64,000 nt of DNA, from positions 70,652 to 134,651 of the forward strand of contig JBAYMN010000001.1 of assembly GCA_041663585.1 (NCBI GenBank), in the 5' to 3' direction. Source of the stretch: JALOBO01 sp023228225. GTDB taxonomy: Bacteria > Bacillota > Clostridia > Christensenellales > UBA1242. Each line of letters opens with the position of its first letter. The first letter of the stretch is position 1. Positions 51,478-62,141 of this stretch are shown piece after piece. Both the position numbers and the translations under genes were made by a program. The notes under the pieces are model-generated. The model saw nothing but the letters and a program-made list of their open reading frames with translations. It ran no database searches and was not told the origin of the DNA.

Positions 51478-53877
51478 TTAAATAATGTTTGTAACGATTT
51501 TAAAATACCATTTCGTGGACTTGTTTTGCATTTTTGATTTTAATTCTTCTGTTTGTTTTTTTATTAATTCATCTTTTATGTTTTTTGCTTTTTCAATCTG
51601 TGTATTATTTTCATCTTTATTTAAGTTTATATTCTCTAAATATATTTTTATTGATGTGCTTTCTTCTGTTAATATTTGTTCTGTTTTAGGATTTTTTATA
51701 GTGGCTTTAATAAAATACTCATTGTATGTTTTGGGTTTTATTGTTTTGTCAGTATATTTAACTGTTTCGGCGGTATTTGTAATAACTGAAAGGATTGTTT
51801 CTTTAATGCCTTCTTTACGCACTATTTCATATGTTACATAATTTTCGGGAGTAAAAGTTATTACGGGTAAACCGAAAACAATTTCTACATTAAAATTTTT
51901 AATATTAAGTTCCATAAAATTTTTTGAAATTTCCTGTGGTAGATTTTTAGTACTAAAAATTTCTGTGGTTACATACCTATCTGGTATAAAATCATTTGCT
52001 AATAATACTTTTTGATTTTCAGCAAGTTCTTTATTATCTATTTTTTGTTCAATAACTGTTTCGGGAACGGTAAACGCCGGCGGGGTGTTTTTTGAATAAA
52101 GTTTTTTATAAATTTCACGCGACATAATACTTGGGTATGTTCCTCCATTACAATTATCAGGCATTTTTGTGTTTTGTGGCGCTCCATACCAAATACACAT
52201 AGTATGTTGTGTGGTATAGGATAAATTCCACGCATCTGAATTGCCACTGTCTGTACCTACCGTACCTGTTTTTGATGCCACGTCAAAATTTAATGAATTT
52301 AATTTTTTTGCTGTGCCATCGATTACAGCAGTTTTTAATACATCGGTTATTAAATAAGCAGTATCTTCACCCATAATTTTTATGGGATTTTTAGTATTTT
52401 CATATAATGTTTTGCCATTTTCATCAACTAGTTTACGCACAAATGAAACTGGTATAAAATTTCCGCCATTAGCAAAACTCATATAACTATTTGCCATTTG
52501 TAACGGGGTAACACCATATGTAAATCCGCCTAAACTTAGTGCTAAATTATTGTCGTTAGGTGCAAAACAAATTCCACTTTTTTCCGCAAAAGTTTTTGCG
52601 CGTTCTATGCCTACATAACTCAAAGTTTTAACCGCTGGAATATTTTTAGATTCTGCTATTGCTTTGCGTACACTTATCCAACCGCTAAAATCATTTTTGA
52701 CATTTTGAGGAGTGTAACCGCTAATGTCTATTGGTTCATCAAGTATTGGTGTTGCTGGTGTAATAAGTCGATATTCAAAGGCGGGGGCGTAAACCAGAAT
52801 AGGTTTAATTGCAGAGCCGGGTTGCCTTTTTACGGTAGAAACATTTTGCGTGCCTTTGCCTATAAAAGCATTGACTCCGCCTGTTTTGTTATCTAAAATA
52901 ACTACCGCATTATCTATAACCTCGTTTTTTGGGTATAATTCCGGATTTGAAACGATATCTCGTACATCCTCAGTTAAGTTTTTATCTAAATATGTATAAA
53001 TTTTAATACCTGACATAATCAGTTCACGTTCCGTTAAATTTAACAGATCTGCACTTTCGCTAAGCGCCGCCGCTGCATAAGTATTACTTTGTTCTAATTC
53101 TTTAAGAGTAGAATTAGATATCTTTAATTCAGTATTAATCGCTTTTTGATATTCAGAATTAGTTATGTGTTTGTCTTCAAGCATTTCGTTTAAAACCAAA
53201 TTTCGCCGACTTAAACATTTATCAGGATTGTAAAGTGGCGAATATAATCTTGGCGATTTTATCATAGCGGCAAGCATAGCGCTTTCAGCAATATCTAATT
53301 CTTTGGCACTTTTGTTAAAAAAGTTTTGTGAAGCAGATTCTATACCGTATGAATTATTACCAAAATATATTACATTCAAATATGTTTCCAAAATATCGTT
53401 TTTTGAGAATTGTGCTTCAAGTTTTTTAGTTAGTAGCATTTCGGTTAGTTTGCGGGTTAAGGTTTTTTCCCCTGTTAAATGAGTGTTTTTTATGAGTTGC
53501 TGGCTAATTGTTGAACCACCTTGCAAATCATTTGGATTTGCAATATTATGAAATATCGCTTTTGCAATTCTGCCATAGTTTAATCCATTATGACTGTAAA
53601 ATCGCTTGTCTTCTATACTGATAAATGCGTTTAACGTATATTCAGGTAATTCAGATAGATTAGCGGTCGCTCTGTGTGAATACAACTGCTGGTCTAATAG
53701 AGCATCATTATTATCATAAATTTCGGTTTTTGCATAGACTTCTAAAAGTTTGGATTTGTCAAACTCCACATTTGCGTTTGTGTTTAAAATTTGTGTACCC
53801 ATATAAAATATTGCAGAGGCAGATATTGCACCCACAAGCAAGATTAATATTATAATAATTTTAAGTATTTTACGCAT
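51478..53877 (-). CDS. Class A penicillin-binding protein (PBP1A-like)
   Basis: 799 residues. An N-terminal membrane anchor (about 5-25), a GT51 glycosyltransferase with SIEDKRFYSHNGLNYGRI near 77 and GGSTISQQLIKN, and a transpeptidase with SxxK (GSAIKPI) near 353, a SKN motif near 408 and KTG (SKTGT) near 533. The C-terminal ~190 residues include a fibronectin-III-like segment and a Lys-rich tail with a coiled coil. It polymerises and crosslinks peptidoglycan outside the membrane. Confidence 0.95.
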   Translation of the reverse strand: MRKILKIIIILILLVGAISASAIFYMGTQILNTNANVEFDKSKLLEVYAKTEIYDNNDALLDQQLYSHRATANLSELPEYTLNAFISIEDKRFYSHNGLNYGRIAKAIFHNIANPNDLQGGSTISQQLIKNTHLTGEKTLTRKLTEMLLTKKLEAQFSKNDILETYLNVIYFGNNSYGIESASQNFFNKSAKELDIAESAMLAAMIKSPRLYSPLYNPDKCLSRRNLVLNEMLEDKHITNSEYQKAINTELKISNSTLKELEQSNTYAAAALSESADLLNLTERELIMSGIKIYTYLDKNLTEDVRDIVSNPELYPKNEVIDNAVVILDNKTGGVNAFIGKGTQNVSTVKRQPGSAIKPILVYAPAFEYRLITPATPILDEPIDISGYTPQNVKNDFSGWISVRKAIAESKNIPAVKTLSYVGIERAKTFAEKSGICFAPNDNNLALSLGGFTYGVTPLQMANSYMSFANGGNFIPVSFVRKLVDENGKTLYENTKNPIKIMGEDTAYLITDVLKTAVIDGTAKKLNSLNFDVASKTGTVGTDSGNSDAWNLSYTTQHTMCIWYGAPQNTKMPDNCNGGTYPSIMSREIYKKLYSKNTPPAFTVPETVIEQKIDNKELAENQKVLLANDFIPDRYVTTEIFSTKNLPQEISKNFMELNIKNFNVEIVFGLPVITFTPENYVTYEIVRKEGIKETILSVITNTAETVKYTDKTIKPKTYNEYFIKATIKNPKTEQILTEESTSIKIYLENINLNKDENNTQIEKAKNIKDELIKKQTEELKSKMQNKSTKWYFKIVTNII

Positions 53878-53948
53878 ATTTGATAATTTGCCTTTTATTT
53901 GTACTTAATTAGTATTACTAAATTATTAATAAATATTAGACATATAAG

Positions 53949-53977
53949 TTGAAAATTTTTTAAATTAATTGTATAAT
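53949..53977 (+). promoter_or_regulatory. Promoter for miaB-mutS-mutL-miaA
   Basis: TTGAAA, 17 bases, TATAAT, 48 bases before miaB. Confidence 0.65.
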
Positions 53978-54025
53978 TAAATAGCAAAATTTTGTTTGTT
54001 AATGCTTTTGTCATATAGAGGATTT

Positions 54026-55354
54026 ATGAATACCAAACTTTACCATATAGTTACATACGGTTGCCAAATGAATGTGCATGAATCCGAAAAAATTGCAGGG
54101 CAACTTTACGCACTTAGTTACACTGCAACTGACAATATAGAGTTAGCCGATATTATTATATTTAACACTTGTTGCATTAGAGAAAGTGCAGAAACTAAGG
54201 AAATAGGCAATATTGGTGCTGTAAAAACCATTAAAAAATCAAGGCCCAATGTTATTGTAGCAGTTGTTGGTTGTATGACACAGCAAAAAGGTTTTGCTGA
54301 AAATTTAATAAAAAAATTTCCCTTTATTAACATTGTACTTGGCACACACAACATAAATAAATTATCTAATTCAATACTTAGCGTGCTTAATGACAGAAAA
54401 CGAATAAACGAAATAATAGATTCTTGTGACTATACAGATAAAAATGTACCGATAATACGCGATCGTACGCTTAATGCATGGGTAAATATAATGTATGGTT
54501 GCAATAACTTTTGCACATATTGCATTGTACCTTATGTTCGCGGTAGAGAAGTAAGCCGACTAACCGAAGAAATTTTACAAGATGTCAAAGAACTTGTCCA
54601 GCAGAAAAATTATAAAATAATAACGCTACTTGGACAAAATGTAAATTCATATTCTTCATCTTTAAATGGCGAAAAAGTAGATTTTGCTAAACTTTTACGA
54701 CTTATAAACAATATAGAGGGGGAGTTCAGAATTAAATTTATGACTTCGCACCCAAAAGATTTATCTAATGAATTAATTAGTGCTATTAAAGAATGTAAAA
54801 AAGTTAGCAAATATTTACATTTACCCGTTCAGTCCGGTAGCACACAAGTACTTAAACGTATGAATAGGCGATATACTAGGGAACATTATTTAAATTTAAT
54901 TGAAAAATTACGTACAAAAATTCCCGATATAGCGCTTTCTACTGATATTATTGTTGGGTTTCCGGGCGAAACGGAAAAAGATTTTGAAGATACTTGCGAT
55001 TTAATACAAAAAGTTAGATATAATGGTGCATTTGTATTTATGTTTTCCAAGCGTAGCGGTACTGTTGCGGAAACAATGCCCAACCAAATTGAACTGGCGG
55101 TTAAACGCGAACGCATTCATAGACTACTTGAAATTCAAAAACAAATTAACAACAAAATGGCTGATGAAGAAATAGGTAAAAAGTTTGAAGTGCTTATAGA
55201 AGAAGTTACCGAAAAAGAAGCAATCGCCAGCACTTCATTTGGAAAAGTTGTGCGAATTAAAGATGCAAATTTGCGTGTTGGCTCAATTGTTGATATTATA
55301 GTTACAAATGTAAAAGGCTCTAAACTAATAGGCGAAGTTTATTTAGGAGAATAA
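54026..55354 (+). CDS. miaB: tRNA-2-methylthio-N6-dimethylallyladenosine synthase
   Basis: 442 residues from the ATG behind TAGAGGA. The auxiliary cluster cysteines are in VTYGCQMN (Cys13), FNTCCIRE and VVGCMTQQ; the radical SAM CxxxCxxC is in GCNNFCTYC near 158-165; a TRAM domain ends the protein. It adds methylthio to i6A37 of tRNA. The partner gene miaA lies in the same operon. Confidence 0.96.
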   Translation: MNTKLYHIVTYGCQMNVHESEKIAGQLYALSYTATDNIELADIIIFNTCCIRESAETKEIGNIGAVKTIKKSRPNVIVAVVGCMTQQKGFAENLIKKFPFINIVLGTHNINKLSNSILSVLNDRKRINEIIDSCDYTDKNVPIIRDRTLNAWVNIMYGCNNFCTYCIVPYVRGREVSRLTEEILQDVKELVQQKNYKIITLLGQNVNSYSSSLNGEKVDFAKLLRLINNIEGEFRIKFMTSHPKDLSNELISAIKECKKVSKYLHLPVQSGSTQVLKRMNRRYTREHYLNLIEKLRTKIPDIALSTDIIVGFPGETEKDFEDTCDLIQKVRYNGAFVFMFSKRSGTVAETMPNQIELAVKRERIHRLLEIQKQINNKMADEEIGKKFEVLIEEVTEKEAIASTSFGKVVRIKDANLRVGSIVDIIVTNVKGSKLIGEVYLGE

Positions 55355-55356
55355 AA

Positions 55357-57951
55357 ATGGCACTTTCACCAATGATGCAACACTATTTGCAAAAAAAAGA
55401 AGAATATAAGGATTCATTACTTTTTTATAGGCTGGGCGATTTTTATGAAATGTTTTTTGATGATGCGATTACCGCATCAAAAGCACTTGATTTAACGCTT
55501 ACAGGTAGGGATTGCGGACTTGCCGATCGCGCACCGATGTGCGGTGTACCATATCACGCAGTTAATGGCTATATCGCAAAACTTATTGACCAAGGATATA
55601 AAGTTGCAATATGTGAACAGATAACCGAACCAAATGGAAAAACACTTGTTGAACGCGATGTAATAAGAGTTATTACCGCCGGCACATTAATTGAAGATGG
55701 CTTGCTTGATGAACGCAAAAATAATTTTATAATATCGGCATATTCTGGCGAGCAGAGTTTAGGACTAGCGTGGGCAGATATTTCTACTGGCGAATTTTAT
55801 ATTTCGGAAGAAAAAAATCTTGATGAACTGAATGGTGCTTTACTTAGAATAAATCCTTCCGAAATTATTGCAAACGATGAAATGTTTTTAAAAAGTTATG
55901 ATCTTCCCGCAGTAAAAACCGCCTCAGTACCTAAATTTAGTAATTTTTATAATTGGTCATACGAATATAACCAAGCTTATAAAGTGCTTAAAACACAATT
56001 AAAAGTGCATTCGCTTACTGTTTTTGATTGTGAAGATAGTACTAATGCAATTTGTGCGGCTGGTGCATTAATCGAATACTTAAATCAAACTCAAAAACGC
56101 AGTTTGTCACATATAAATCGTATTAATTTAGTACGAGATGACAGTTTTATGTATTTAGATAATATATCTCGTACAAATTTAGAAATTACCGAAACTTTGC
56201 GTGATAAAAAAAGACGTGGTTCGCTACTTTGGCTTATTGACCAAACTGAAACAAGTATGGGCGCACGCAAATTGCGTAGTTATTTAATGCAACCGCTTGC
56301 AAAGCGTGAAGATATTAATTATAGGCTTAGCGGGGTTGAAGAACTCACCAAAAAAACTTTACTGCGTGAGTCAGTCAAACAACTTCTTTCAAAAGTCAGC
56401 GATATAGAAAGGCTTTCTGGTAAAATTGCTTATGGCAATGTTAATCCGCGTGATTGTATTGCACTAAAAAACTCGCTAGAAATTTTACCAAATTTAAAAA
56501 GTGTTTTAGAAAATTTTGACAGTCAAATTTTTTGTGAAATTAATTCAAATATTTTAGATTTTTCGGAAACTGTAAATTTAATAAGTTCCGCTATAAATGA
56601 CGACCCGCCAGCACTACTTAAAGATGGGGGTTATATAAAGGCGGGTTATAGTAACGAACTTGATGAGATAAAATCGGCTTCTACTGATGGTAAAAATTGG
56701 ATTGTAGCACTTGAAAACGAAGAACGCACCCAAACAGGTATTAAAAACCTTAAAATCAGTTATAATCGTATATTCGGTTATTATATTGAAGTATTAAATT
56801 CACAACGCGAATTAGTGCCTTATAGATATCAACGCAAACAAACAGTTGCTAATGCCGAAAGATATATTACACAAGAACTAAAAGCAATGGAAGAAAAAAT
56901 TTTAGGAGCGGAAGAAAAATCCTTAAAATTAGAATTACAATTATTTGAAGATTTGCGTGCAAAATTACTGCAAAAAGTTAGTGATTTACAAATTACCGCT
57001 TCACAAATTGCACTACTTGATACTCTTTATTCTTTTGCAACAGTTTCAGTTAAAAATAATTATGTTCGTCCTATAATGACCGCTGAAAATATTAAAATTG
57101 TAAATGGTAGACACGCAGTTGTAGAGGCGTTACTTAAAGATGAACAATTTGTGCCTAATGATACTGAATTGAATAATACGGATAATCGTATTATGGTTAT
57201 TACTGGTCCTAATATGGCGGGCAAGAGTACATATATGAGGCAAGTTGCACTAATTGTTTTAATGGCTCATATAGGCTGTTTTGTACCAGCGGATTACGCA
57301 GAAATTGCATTAACGGACCGTATATTTACACGTGTGGGGGCTAGTGATAACTTAGCATTTGGACAAAGTACATTTATGGTAGAAATGACTGAGGTCGCCA
57401 ATATTTTACACAATGCAACAAGCAAAAGTTTGCTTATTTTAGATGAAATAGGGCGAGGCACTTCTACGCTTGATGGGTTAAGCATTGCTTGGGCTGTTAT
57501 TGATTATGTGGCAAAACATATTAATGCTAAAACACTGTTTGCAACGCATTATCACGAGTTAACCGAACTTGAAGGTATGCTTGATGGCGTTAAAAATTAT
57601 CGAATTAATGTAAAAGATTTGGGCGGTACGATTGCTTTTTTGCGTAAAATCGTGCGTGGTGGCACTAATAAAAGTTTTGGTATAGAAGTTGCCGCACTTG
57701 CTGGGCTTCCTAACGAAGTAATTTTAAATGCAAAAAAGATTTTGCAAAAAATAGAAAGTTCTGATATCGTATCAAATTTTTCTCTTAATAGTTTAAAAGA
57801 GAATACTGTTACCAATGATAATAAAAATAGTAAAAAATCTTGCGAAATTGAAGTGCTTAATATGTTAAAAGAAATAAATATAAACGCATTAACCCCATTT
57901 GATGCTATGGTTATTGTTGCAGATTTACAACACAAATTAAATAAGGAGTAA
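55357..57951 (+). CDS. mutS: DNA mismatch repair protein MutS
   Basis: 864 residues. Mismatch-reading loop FYRLGDFYEMFFDDA (Phe-x-Glu) near residues 23-37; ABC-type ATPase with Walker A GPNMAGKSTYMRQ near 617, Walker B LLILDEIGRGTSTLDG, and the ATHYHEL switch. All domains appear complete. Two bases separate it from miaB, three from mutL. Confidence 0.97.
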   Translation: MALSPMMQHYLQKKEEYKDSLLFYRLGDFYEMFFDDAITASKALDLTLTGRDCGLADRAPMCGVPYHAVNGYIAKLIDQGYKVAICEQITEPNGKTLVERDVIRVITAGTLIEDGLLDERKNNFIISAYSGEQSLGLAWADISTGEFYISEEKNLDELNGALLRINPSEIIANDEMFLKSYDLPAVKTASVPKFSNFYNWSYEYNQAYKVLKTQLKVHSLTVFDCEDSTNAICAAGALIEYLNQTQKRSLSHINRINLVRDDSFMYLDNISRTNLEITETLRDKKRRGSLLWLIDQTETSMGARKLRSYLMQPLAKREDINYRLSGVEELTKKTLLRESVKQLLSKVSDIERLSGKIAYGNVNPRDCIALKNSLEILPNLKSVLENFDSQIFCEINSNILDFSETVNLISSAINDDPPALLKDGGYIKAGYSNELDEIKSASTDGKNWIVALENEERTQTGIKNLKISYNRIFGYYIEVLNSQRELVPYRYQRKQTVANAERYITQELKAMEEKILGAEEKSLKLELQLFEDLRAKLLQKVSDLQITASQIALLDTLYSFATVSVKNNYVRPIMTAENIKIVNGRHAVVEALLKDEQFVPNDTELNNTDNRIMVITGPNMAGKSTYMRQVALIVLMAHIGCFVPADYAEIALTDRIFTRVGASDNLAFGQSTFMVEMTEVANILHNATSKSLLILDEIGRGTSTLDGLSIAWAVIDYVAKHINAKTLFATHYHELTELEGMLDGVKNYRINVKDLGGTIAFLRKIVRGGTNKSFGIEVAALAGLPNEVILNAKKILQKIESSDIVSNFSLNSLKENTVTNDNKNSKKSCEIEVLNMLKEININALTPFDAMVIVADLQHKLNKE

Positions 57952-57954
57952 AAA

Positions 57955-59907
57955 ATGCAAAAGATTAACATTTTAGATAGTTCCATTTTTAATAGAATTG
58001 CTGCGGGTGAGGTTGTAGATCGCCCTGCCGCTATTGTTAAAGAACTTATAGAAAACAGCATTGATGCTGGTGCTACAAAGATTACACTGGAAATATTTGA
58101 AGGCGGAATAAAGCGAATTAAAGTAGGCGATAACGGCTCGGGCATTTATGAAGAAGATTTACCGCGTGCTTTTATGCCACACGCCACAAGCAAAATTAAA
58201 TTTGCCGAAGATTTAGAAAAAATTGGCACGCTTGGTTTCCGAGGTGAAGCACTAGCAAGTATTGCGGCAGTATCTAAAATTAATATTATATCTAAACCTA
58301 CTGACCAAGAGAATGGACAAAGCATTAATGTTGAAGGTGGCATTATTTTGAACACTGAGCCAAAAGGTAGCCCTAACGGTACTCTTATTACGGTAGATAA
58401 TTTATTTTACAATGTTCCTGCTCGCGCAAAATTTTTAAAAAGGCCAAAGCAAGAAGAAACCGAAATTACAAATTTTGTAGCAAGACTTATTTTAGCAAAT
58501 CCAAATATTGCAATTAGTTATAGCGCTGATGATAAAGTTATTTTTAGGTCATCGGGTAGAGATTTAGAAGATGCAATTTTTGCTGTTTATGGCAAAGACA
58601 TAGCACAAAATACACTAAAAATTAGTGGCGAATACAGTGACTTAATAGTTAGCGGTGTTATTGGCAAGCCTTCATTTGCAAAGCCTAACCGCACATATCA
58701 AACTCTTGTAATAAACGGTCGTTATGTTGTTAATTCAACTGTTGCGGTAGCGGTATATAATGCATTTGAAAGTTATATGATGAAAAATCGTTTTCCATTT
58801 TTTATTATTTACTTAACAATTCCGCTGGATAAAATTGATGTCAATGTTCACCCGAAAAAACTTGATGTACGCTTTGAAAACGGACAAGCGGTATATATGA
58901 GTGTATACAACAGTGTGTCTGATGCTCTTATGAACAACGATAATATTGCCACTCTAAAAAATAATTGGAGTGAAAATAATAATGCGAGTTTTAATACTCA
59001 ACTTAAAGAACCATTAAAATTTGAAAGCGGATTTATGGGTTCAAGTTTTAAGCAAATAAATACAAAGAGTAAACTTGCACTTATAGAAATTGCTCCGCAA
59101 CATACTACACAAAATGTAGAGCAAAATGCTAATAATCAAAATGTAATCGGTAAACTTGCCGAAACTCTTACTGACAAAAATTTTAGCGGAGTTAAGCAAG
59201 ATAATGGACTGTTTACCGGTATTTTAAATAACTTAAATACAAAAAATACAGAAAATACAAATGCACCGCTTCATATTGATACCGTGATTGAGCAAAAACA
59301 ACAAAGCGAGCAAAGCAAATTTACACTTAATACTAAGTTTAATTTTTGCGGTAAATTATTTAATACTTATTTAGTTTTTGAATATGAACAAAACGCTTAT
59401 TTTATAGATCAGCACGCTGCACACGAAAGACTGTTATTTGACCAACTAAAATCACAAACCGATACCACAAATTTATCAAGACAAGTACTTTTACTTCCGT
59501 TTGTATTAAATGTAAATAATTTAGAAACTGAGTTTTTGCTTAGTAATGCAGAATTGATAAATTCATTAGGTTTCGAAATAGAAGAATTTGGCAGTGGGGC
59601 GTTTAAAATATCAACTGTACCACTTACGCTTAAAGATATTAATATTGGGGCATTCTTTAATTCGGTACTTAAAGATATTTCTGTACTTAATATGCAAAAA
59701 ACCTCGGACACCGTAAAAGATATGCTTGCTCAAATGGCTTGCAAAACGGCAATTAAGTCTGGTGATGAATTATCAGAAAATGAGGCACAAAACCTGCTTA
59801 ATAAACTAATCGAAAATAACACAACTTTACTTTGTCCGCACGGTAGACCGGTGGTTGTAGTCGTAAAACGCACAGACATAGATAAATGGTTTAAAAGAAT
59901 TCTTTAA
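57955..59907 (+). CDS. mutL: DNA mismatch repair endonuclease MutL
   Basis: 650 residues. GHKL ATPase: AAGEVVDRPAAIVKELIENS near the start, DNGSGI, ATSKI, GFRGEAL, then VPARAKFLKRP. A disordered Asn/Gln-rich linker (about 330-455) leads to the C-terminal domain with the endonuclease metal site DQHAAHERLLFD (near 486; the final Glu of the usual motif is Asp), MACKTAIK and CPHGRPV. So a nicking MutL, as expected without MutH. Confidence 0.96.
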   Translation: MQKINILDSSIFNRIAAGEVVDRPAAIVKELIENSIDAGATKITLEIFEGGIKRIKVGDNGSGIYEEDLPRAFMPHATSKIKFAEDLEKIGTLGFRGEALASIAAVSKINIISKPTDQENGQSINVEGGIILNTEPKGSPNGTLITVDNLFYNVPARAKFLKRPKQEETEITNFVARLILANPNIAISYSADDKVIFRSSGRDLEDAIFAVYGKDIAQNTLKISGEYSDLIVSGVIGKPSFAKPNRTYQTLVINGRYVVNSTVAVAVYNAFESYMMKNRFPFFIIYLTIPLDKIDVNVHPKKLDVRFENGQAVYMSVYNSVSDALMNNDNIATLKNNWSENNNASFNTQLKEPLKFESGFMGSSFKQINTKSKLALIEIAPQHTTQNVEQNANNQNVIGKLAETLTDKNFSGVKQDNGLFTGILNNLNTKNTENTNAPLHIDTVIEQKQQSEQSKFTLNTKFNFCGKLFNTYLVFEYEQNAYFIDQHAAHERLLFDQLKSQTDTTNLSRQVLLLPFVLNVNNLETEFLLSNAELINSLGFEIEEFGSGAFKISTVPLTLKDINIGAFFNSVLKDISVLNMQKTSDTVKDMLAQMACKTAIKSGDELSENEAQNLLNKLIENNTTLLCPHGRPVVVVVKRTDIDKWFKRIL

Positions 59908-59944
59908 TTTTTTTAAACATAACGCTAAAACAAAAGGAATTAAA

Positions 59945-60874
59945 ATGAAAAATCCGCTATTATTAATTGTAGGATTAACAGCAACTGGCAAAACTAATCT
60001 AGCAATAGAAATATCAAAAAAGTTAAATGCCGAAATTATTTCGGCGGATTCTATGCAAATATATAAACAAATGGACATCGGCACAGCAAAAGCCACCCAA
60101 GAAGAACTTATGCAATGTAAGCACCATTTAATTGATATTTTAGAGCCTCAAAACGAATACAGTGTTGCTGAATACAAAGAACAGGCAGAAAAGATTATTG
60201 CCGATTTGTATAAAAAGCATAAATTACCTATAATTGTAGGCGGAACAGGACTTTATACCGAAAGTTTGCTATACCCATATTCGTTTGCACAGTTGCCTAA
60301 AAATGAGGAAATTCGTAATAAATATAAGGCTTTATCTAATGAATTCGGAAATGATTATTTATTAGATTTACTTAAAAAAATTGACCCCGCCGAAGCCGAA
60401 AAATCAAATGATGAACGACGCATAATAAGAGCATTAGAAATATATGAACTTACTGGGAAAACAAAATCAGAACATAATTTAGAACAAGATAAAACATCGC
60501 CTTATGATTTTTATATTGTTGCATTAAATGCTGATCGAGAAATTATTAATAACCGCATAAATTTGCGTGTAGATAAAATGTTTGAAAGCGGATTAGTTAC
60601 AGAAGTTAAAAATTTACTTGCACAAGGCGTTCCAAAAACAGCACAAAGTATGCAGGCAATAGGCTATAAAGAAATTATTGAAAATTTAGAAGGCAATATT
60701 ACACTAGATGAAGCAAAAGAGTTAATAAAAAACAATACAAGACATTATGCAAAACGACAATTAACTTGGCTAAAACATATGAAAAATATTAATTGGTTTG
60801 ATATTTCCGAAAAAGAAAAAGCAATAAATTCAGTATTACAAAAATTTTCAAGTTTTAAAAAGGAAGACAAATAA
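59945..60874 (+). CDS. miaA: tRNA dimethylallyltransferase
   Basis: 309 residues. P-loop GLTATGKTNLA near residue 10, SADSMQIYKQMDIGTAK, GGTGLYTESL and QAIGYKEI. Transfers the dimethylallyl group to A37 of tRNA, the step before MiaB. AAAAGGA precedes the ATG. It touches the next gene directly. hfq, a frequent neighbour, is absent. Confidence 0.96.
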   Translation: MKNPLLLIVGLTATGKTNLAIEISKKLNAEIISADSMQIYKQMDIGTAKATQEELMQCKHHLIDILEPQNEYSVAEYKEQAEKIIADLYKKHKLPIIVGGTGLYTESLLYPYSFAQLPKNEEIRNKYKALSNEFGNDYLLDLLKKIDPAEAEKSNDERRIIRALEIYELTGKTKSEHNLEQDKTSPYDFYIVALNADREIINNRINLRVDKMFESGLVTEVKNLLAQGVPKTAQSMQAIGYKEIIENLEGNITLDEAKELIKNNTRHYAKRQLTWLKHMKNINWFDISEKEKAINSVLQKFSSFKKEDK

Positions 60875-62116
60875 ATGTATAGTGAACAATCAAGAATATT
60901 GGTGGAAAATGCAGAGAAAAAATGCGTTGAACCTTTTGCATTAATAGAAAATATTGCTTTTTTAAATCAAGCCAAGGTGCTTAAAGCATTTAAAAAAAAT
61001 AAAGTGTCGGAAAGGCATTTTATAGGTACAACAGGTTATGGTTATGGCGATGCTGGCAGAGATATGCTGTGTAAATTATTCGCTGATGTGTTTGGGGCAG
61101 AAAATGCAATTGTAACCCCACATATTTCATGTGCTTCACATGCACTTGCTATGGCGCTATTTGGTATTTTAAGACCTAATGATATTATGCTTAGCATTAC
61201 TGGTAAGCCTTATGACACGCTTGATGAGGTTATTTTTGGCGACCCAGCACATAAAGATACCGGTTCGCTTAAAGATTTAGGCGTAAAATACGAGCAAATT
61301 GATTTATTAAATAATAAACCGAATACCGATATAATCACAAAAAAAGTGCGTGAATTACAGCCAAAACTTGTATTTATGCAACGTTCACGCGGTTACGCAT
61401 GGCGAAAAGCATTATCAATAGACCAAATAGGCGAGTTAGTAAACATAATTCGTAAAGAAAGCCCGCAATCTTTTATTATGGTAGATAATTGTTACGGCGA
61501 ATTTACCGAAACGCGAGAACCTACTGATGTTGGCGCCGATATTGTCGTTGGTTCGTTGATTAAAAATGCAGGCGGGGGACTTGCTCCGGCGGGGGCATAT
61601 ATTGTTGGCTGTAAAAGCGCCATTAATTTAATCACATGCAAACTTACTTCACCCGCACTTATGCAAGCGGTTGGCTCGTATGAAGCGGGATATAGACTAT
61701 TCTTTCAAGGTTTGTTTATGGCACCGCATACGGTATCACAGGCACTTAAAGGTTCTTCACTTATTCGTACTACAATGAATGAATTAGGCTACGATGTAAG
61801 TCCAACACCAAAAGAATTAAGTGGCGATATTGTATCACTAATTAAATTTAATAATGAAAAAGAACTTATTGCATTTTGTCAGGCAGTGCAAAGTGCTTCG
61901 CCAATTGACAGTTATGCAACTCCAATTCCATGGGATATGCCGGGTTACGCCGATAAAGTTATAATGGCCGGCGGTAGTTTTGTACAAGGTGCTACAATTG
62001 AATTAAGTTGTGATTCGCCCATTAGACCACCATATATTGCATATTTGCAAGGTGGCTTAACCTATGAACACATTAAAATTGCTACAATGATGATTTTATC
62101 AAATTTACAAAAGTAA
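60875..62116 (+). CDS. ynbB: YnbB-type PLP enzyme (methionine gamma-lyase/aluminium-resistance family)
   Basis: 413 residues starting right after miaA, with AAAAAGGAAG inside the miaA end. PLP-fold signatures: GYGYGDAGRDMLCKLFADVFG, ISCASHALAMALFG, FMQRSRGYAWRKA, MVDNCYGEF and the PLP lysine in GSLIKNAGGGLAPAGAYIVG near 231. The family is conserved beside miaA in Bacillota. It is named for methionine gamma-lyase or aluminium resistance, but the true reaction is not established. Confidence 0.88.
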   Translation: MYSEQSRILVENAEKKCVEPFALIENIAFLNQAKVLKAFKKNKVSERHFIGTTGYGYGDAGRDMLCKLFADVFGAENAIVTPHISCASHALAMALFGILRPNDIMLSITGKPYDTLDEVIFGDPAHKDTGSLKDLGVKYEQIDLLNNKPNTDIITKKVRELQPKLVFMQRSRGYAWRKALSIDQIGELVNIIRKESPQSFIMVDNCYGEFTETREPTDVGADIVVGSLIKNAGGGLAPAGAYIVGCKSAINLITCKLTSPALMQAVGSYEAGYRLFFQGLFMAPHTVSQALKGSSLIRTTMNELGYDVSPTPKELSGDIVSLIKFNNEKELIAFCQAVQSASPIDSYATPIPWDMPGYADKVIMAGGSFVQGATIELSCDSPIRPPYIAYLQGGLTYEHIKIATMMILSNLQK

Positions 62117-62141
62117 ATCTTGTCTTATTCTACATTTACAT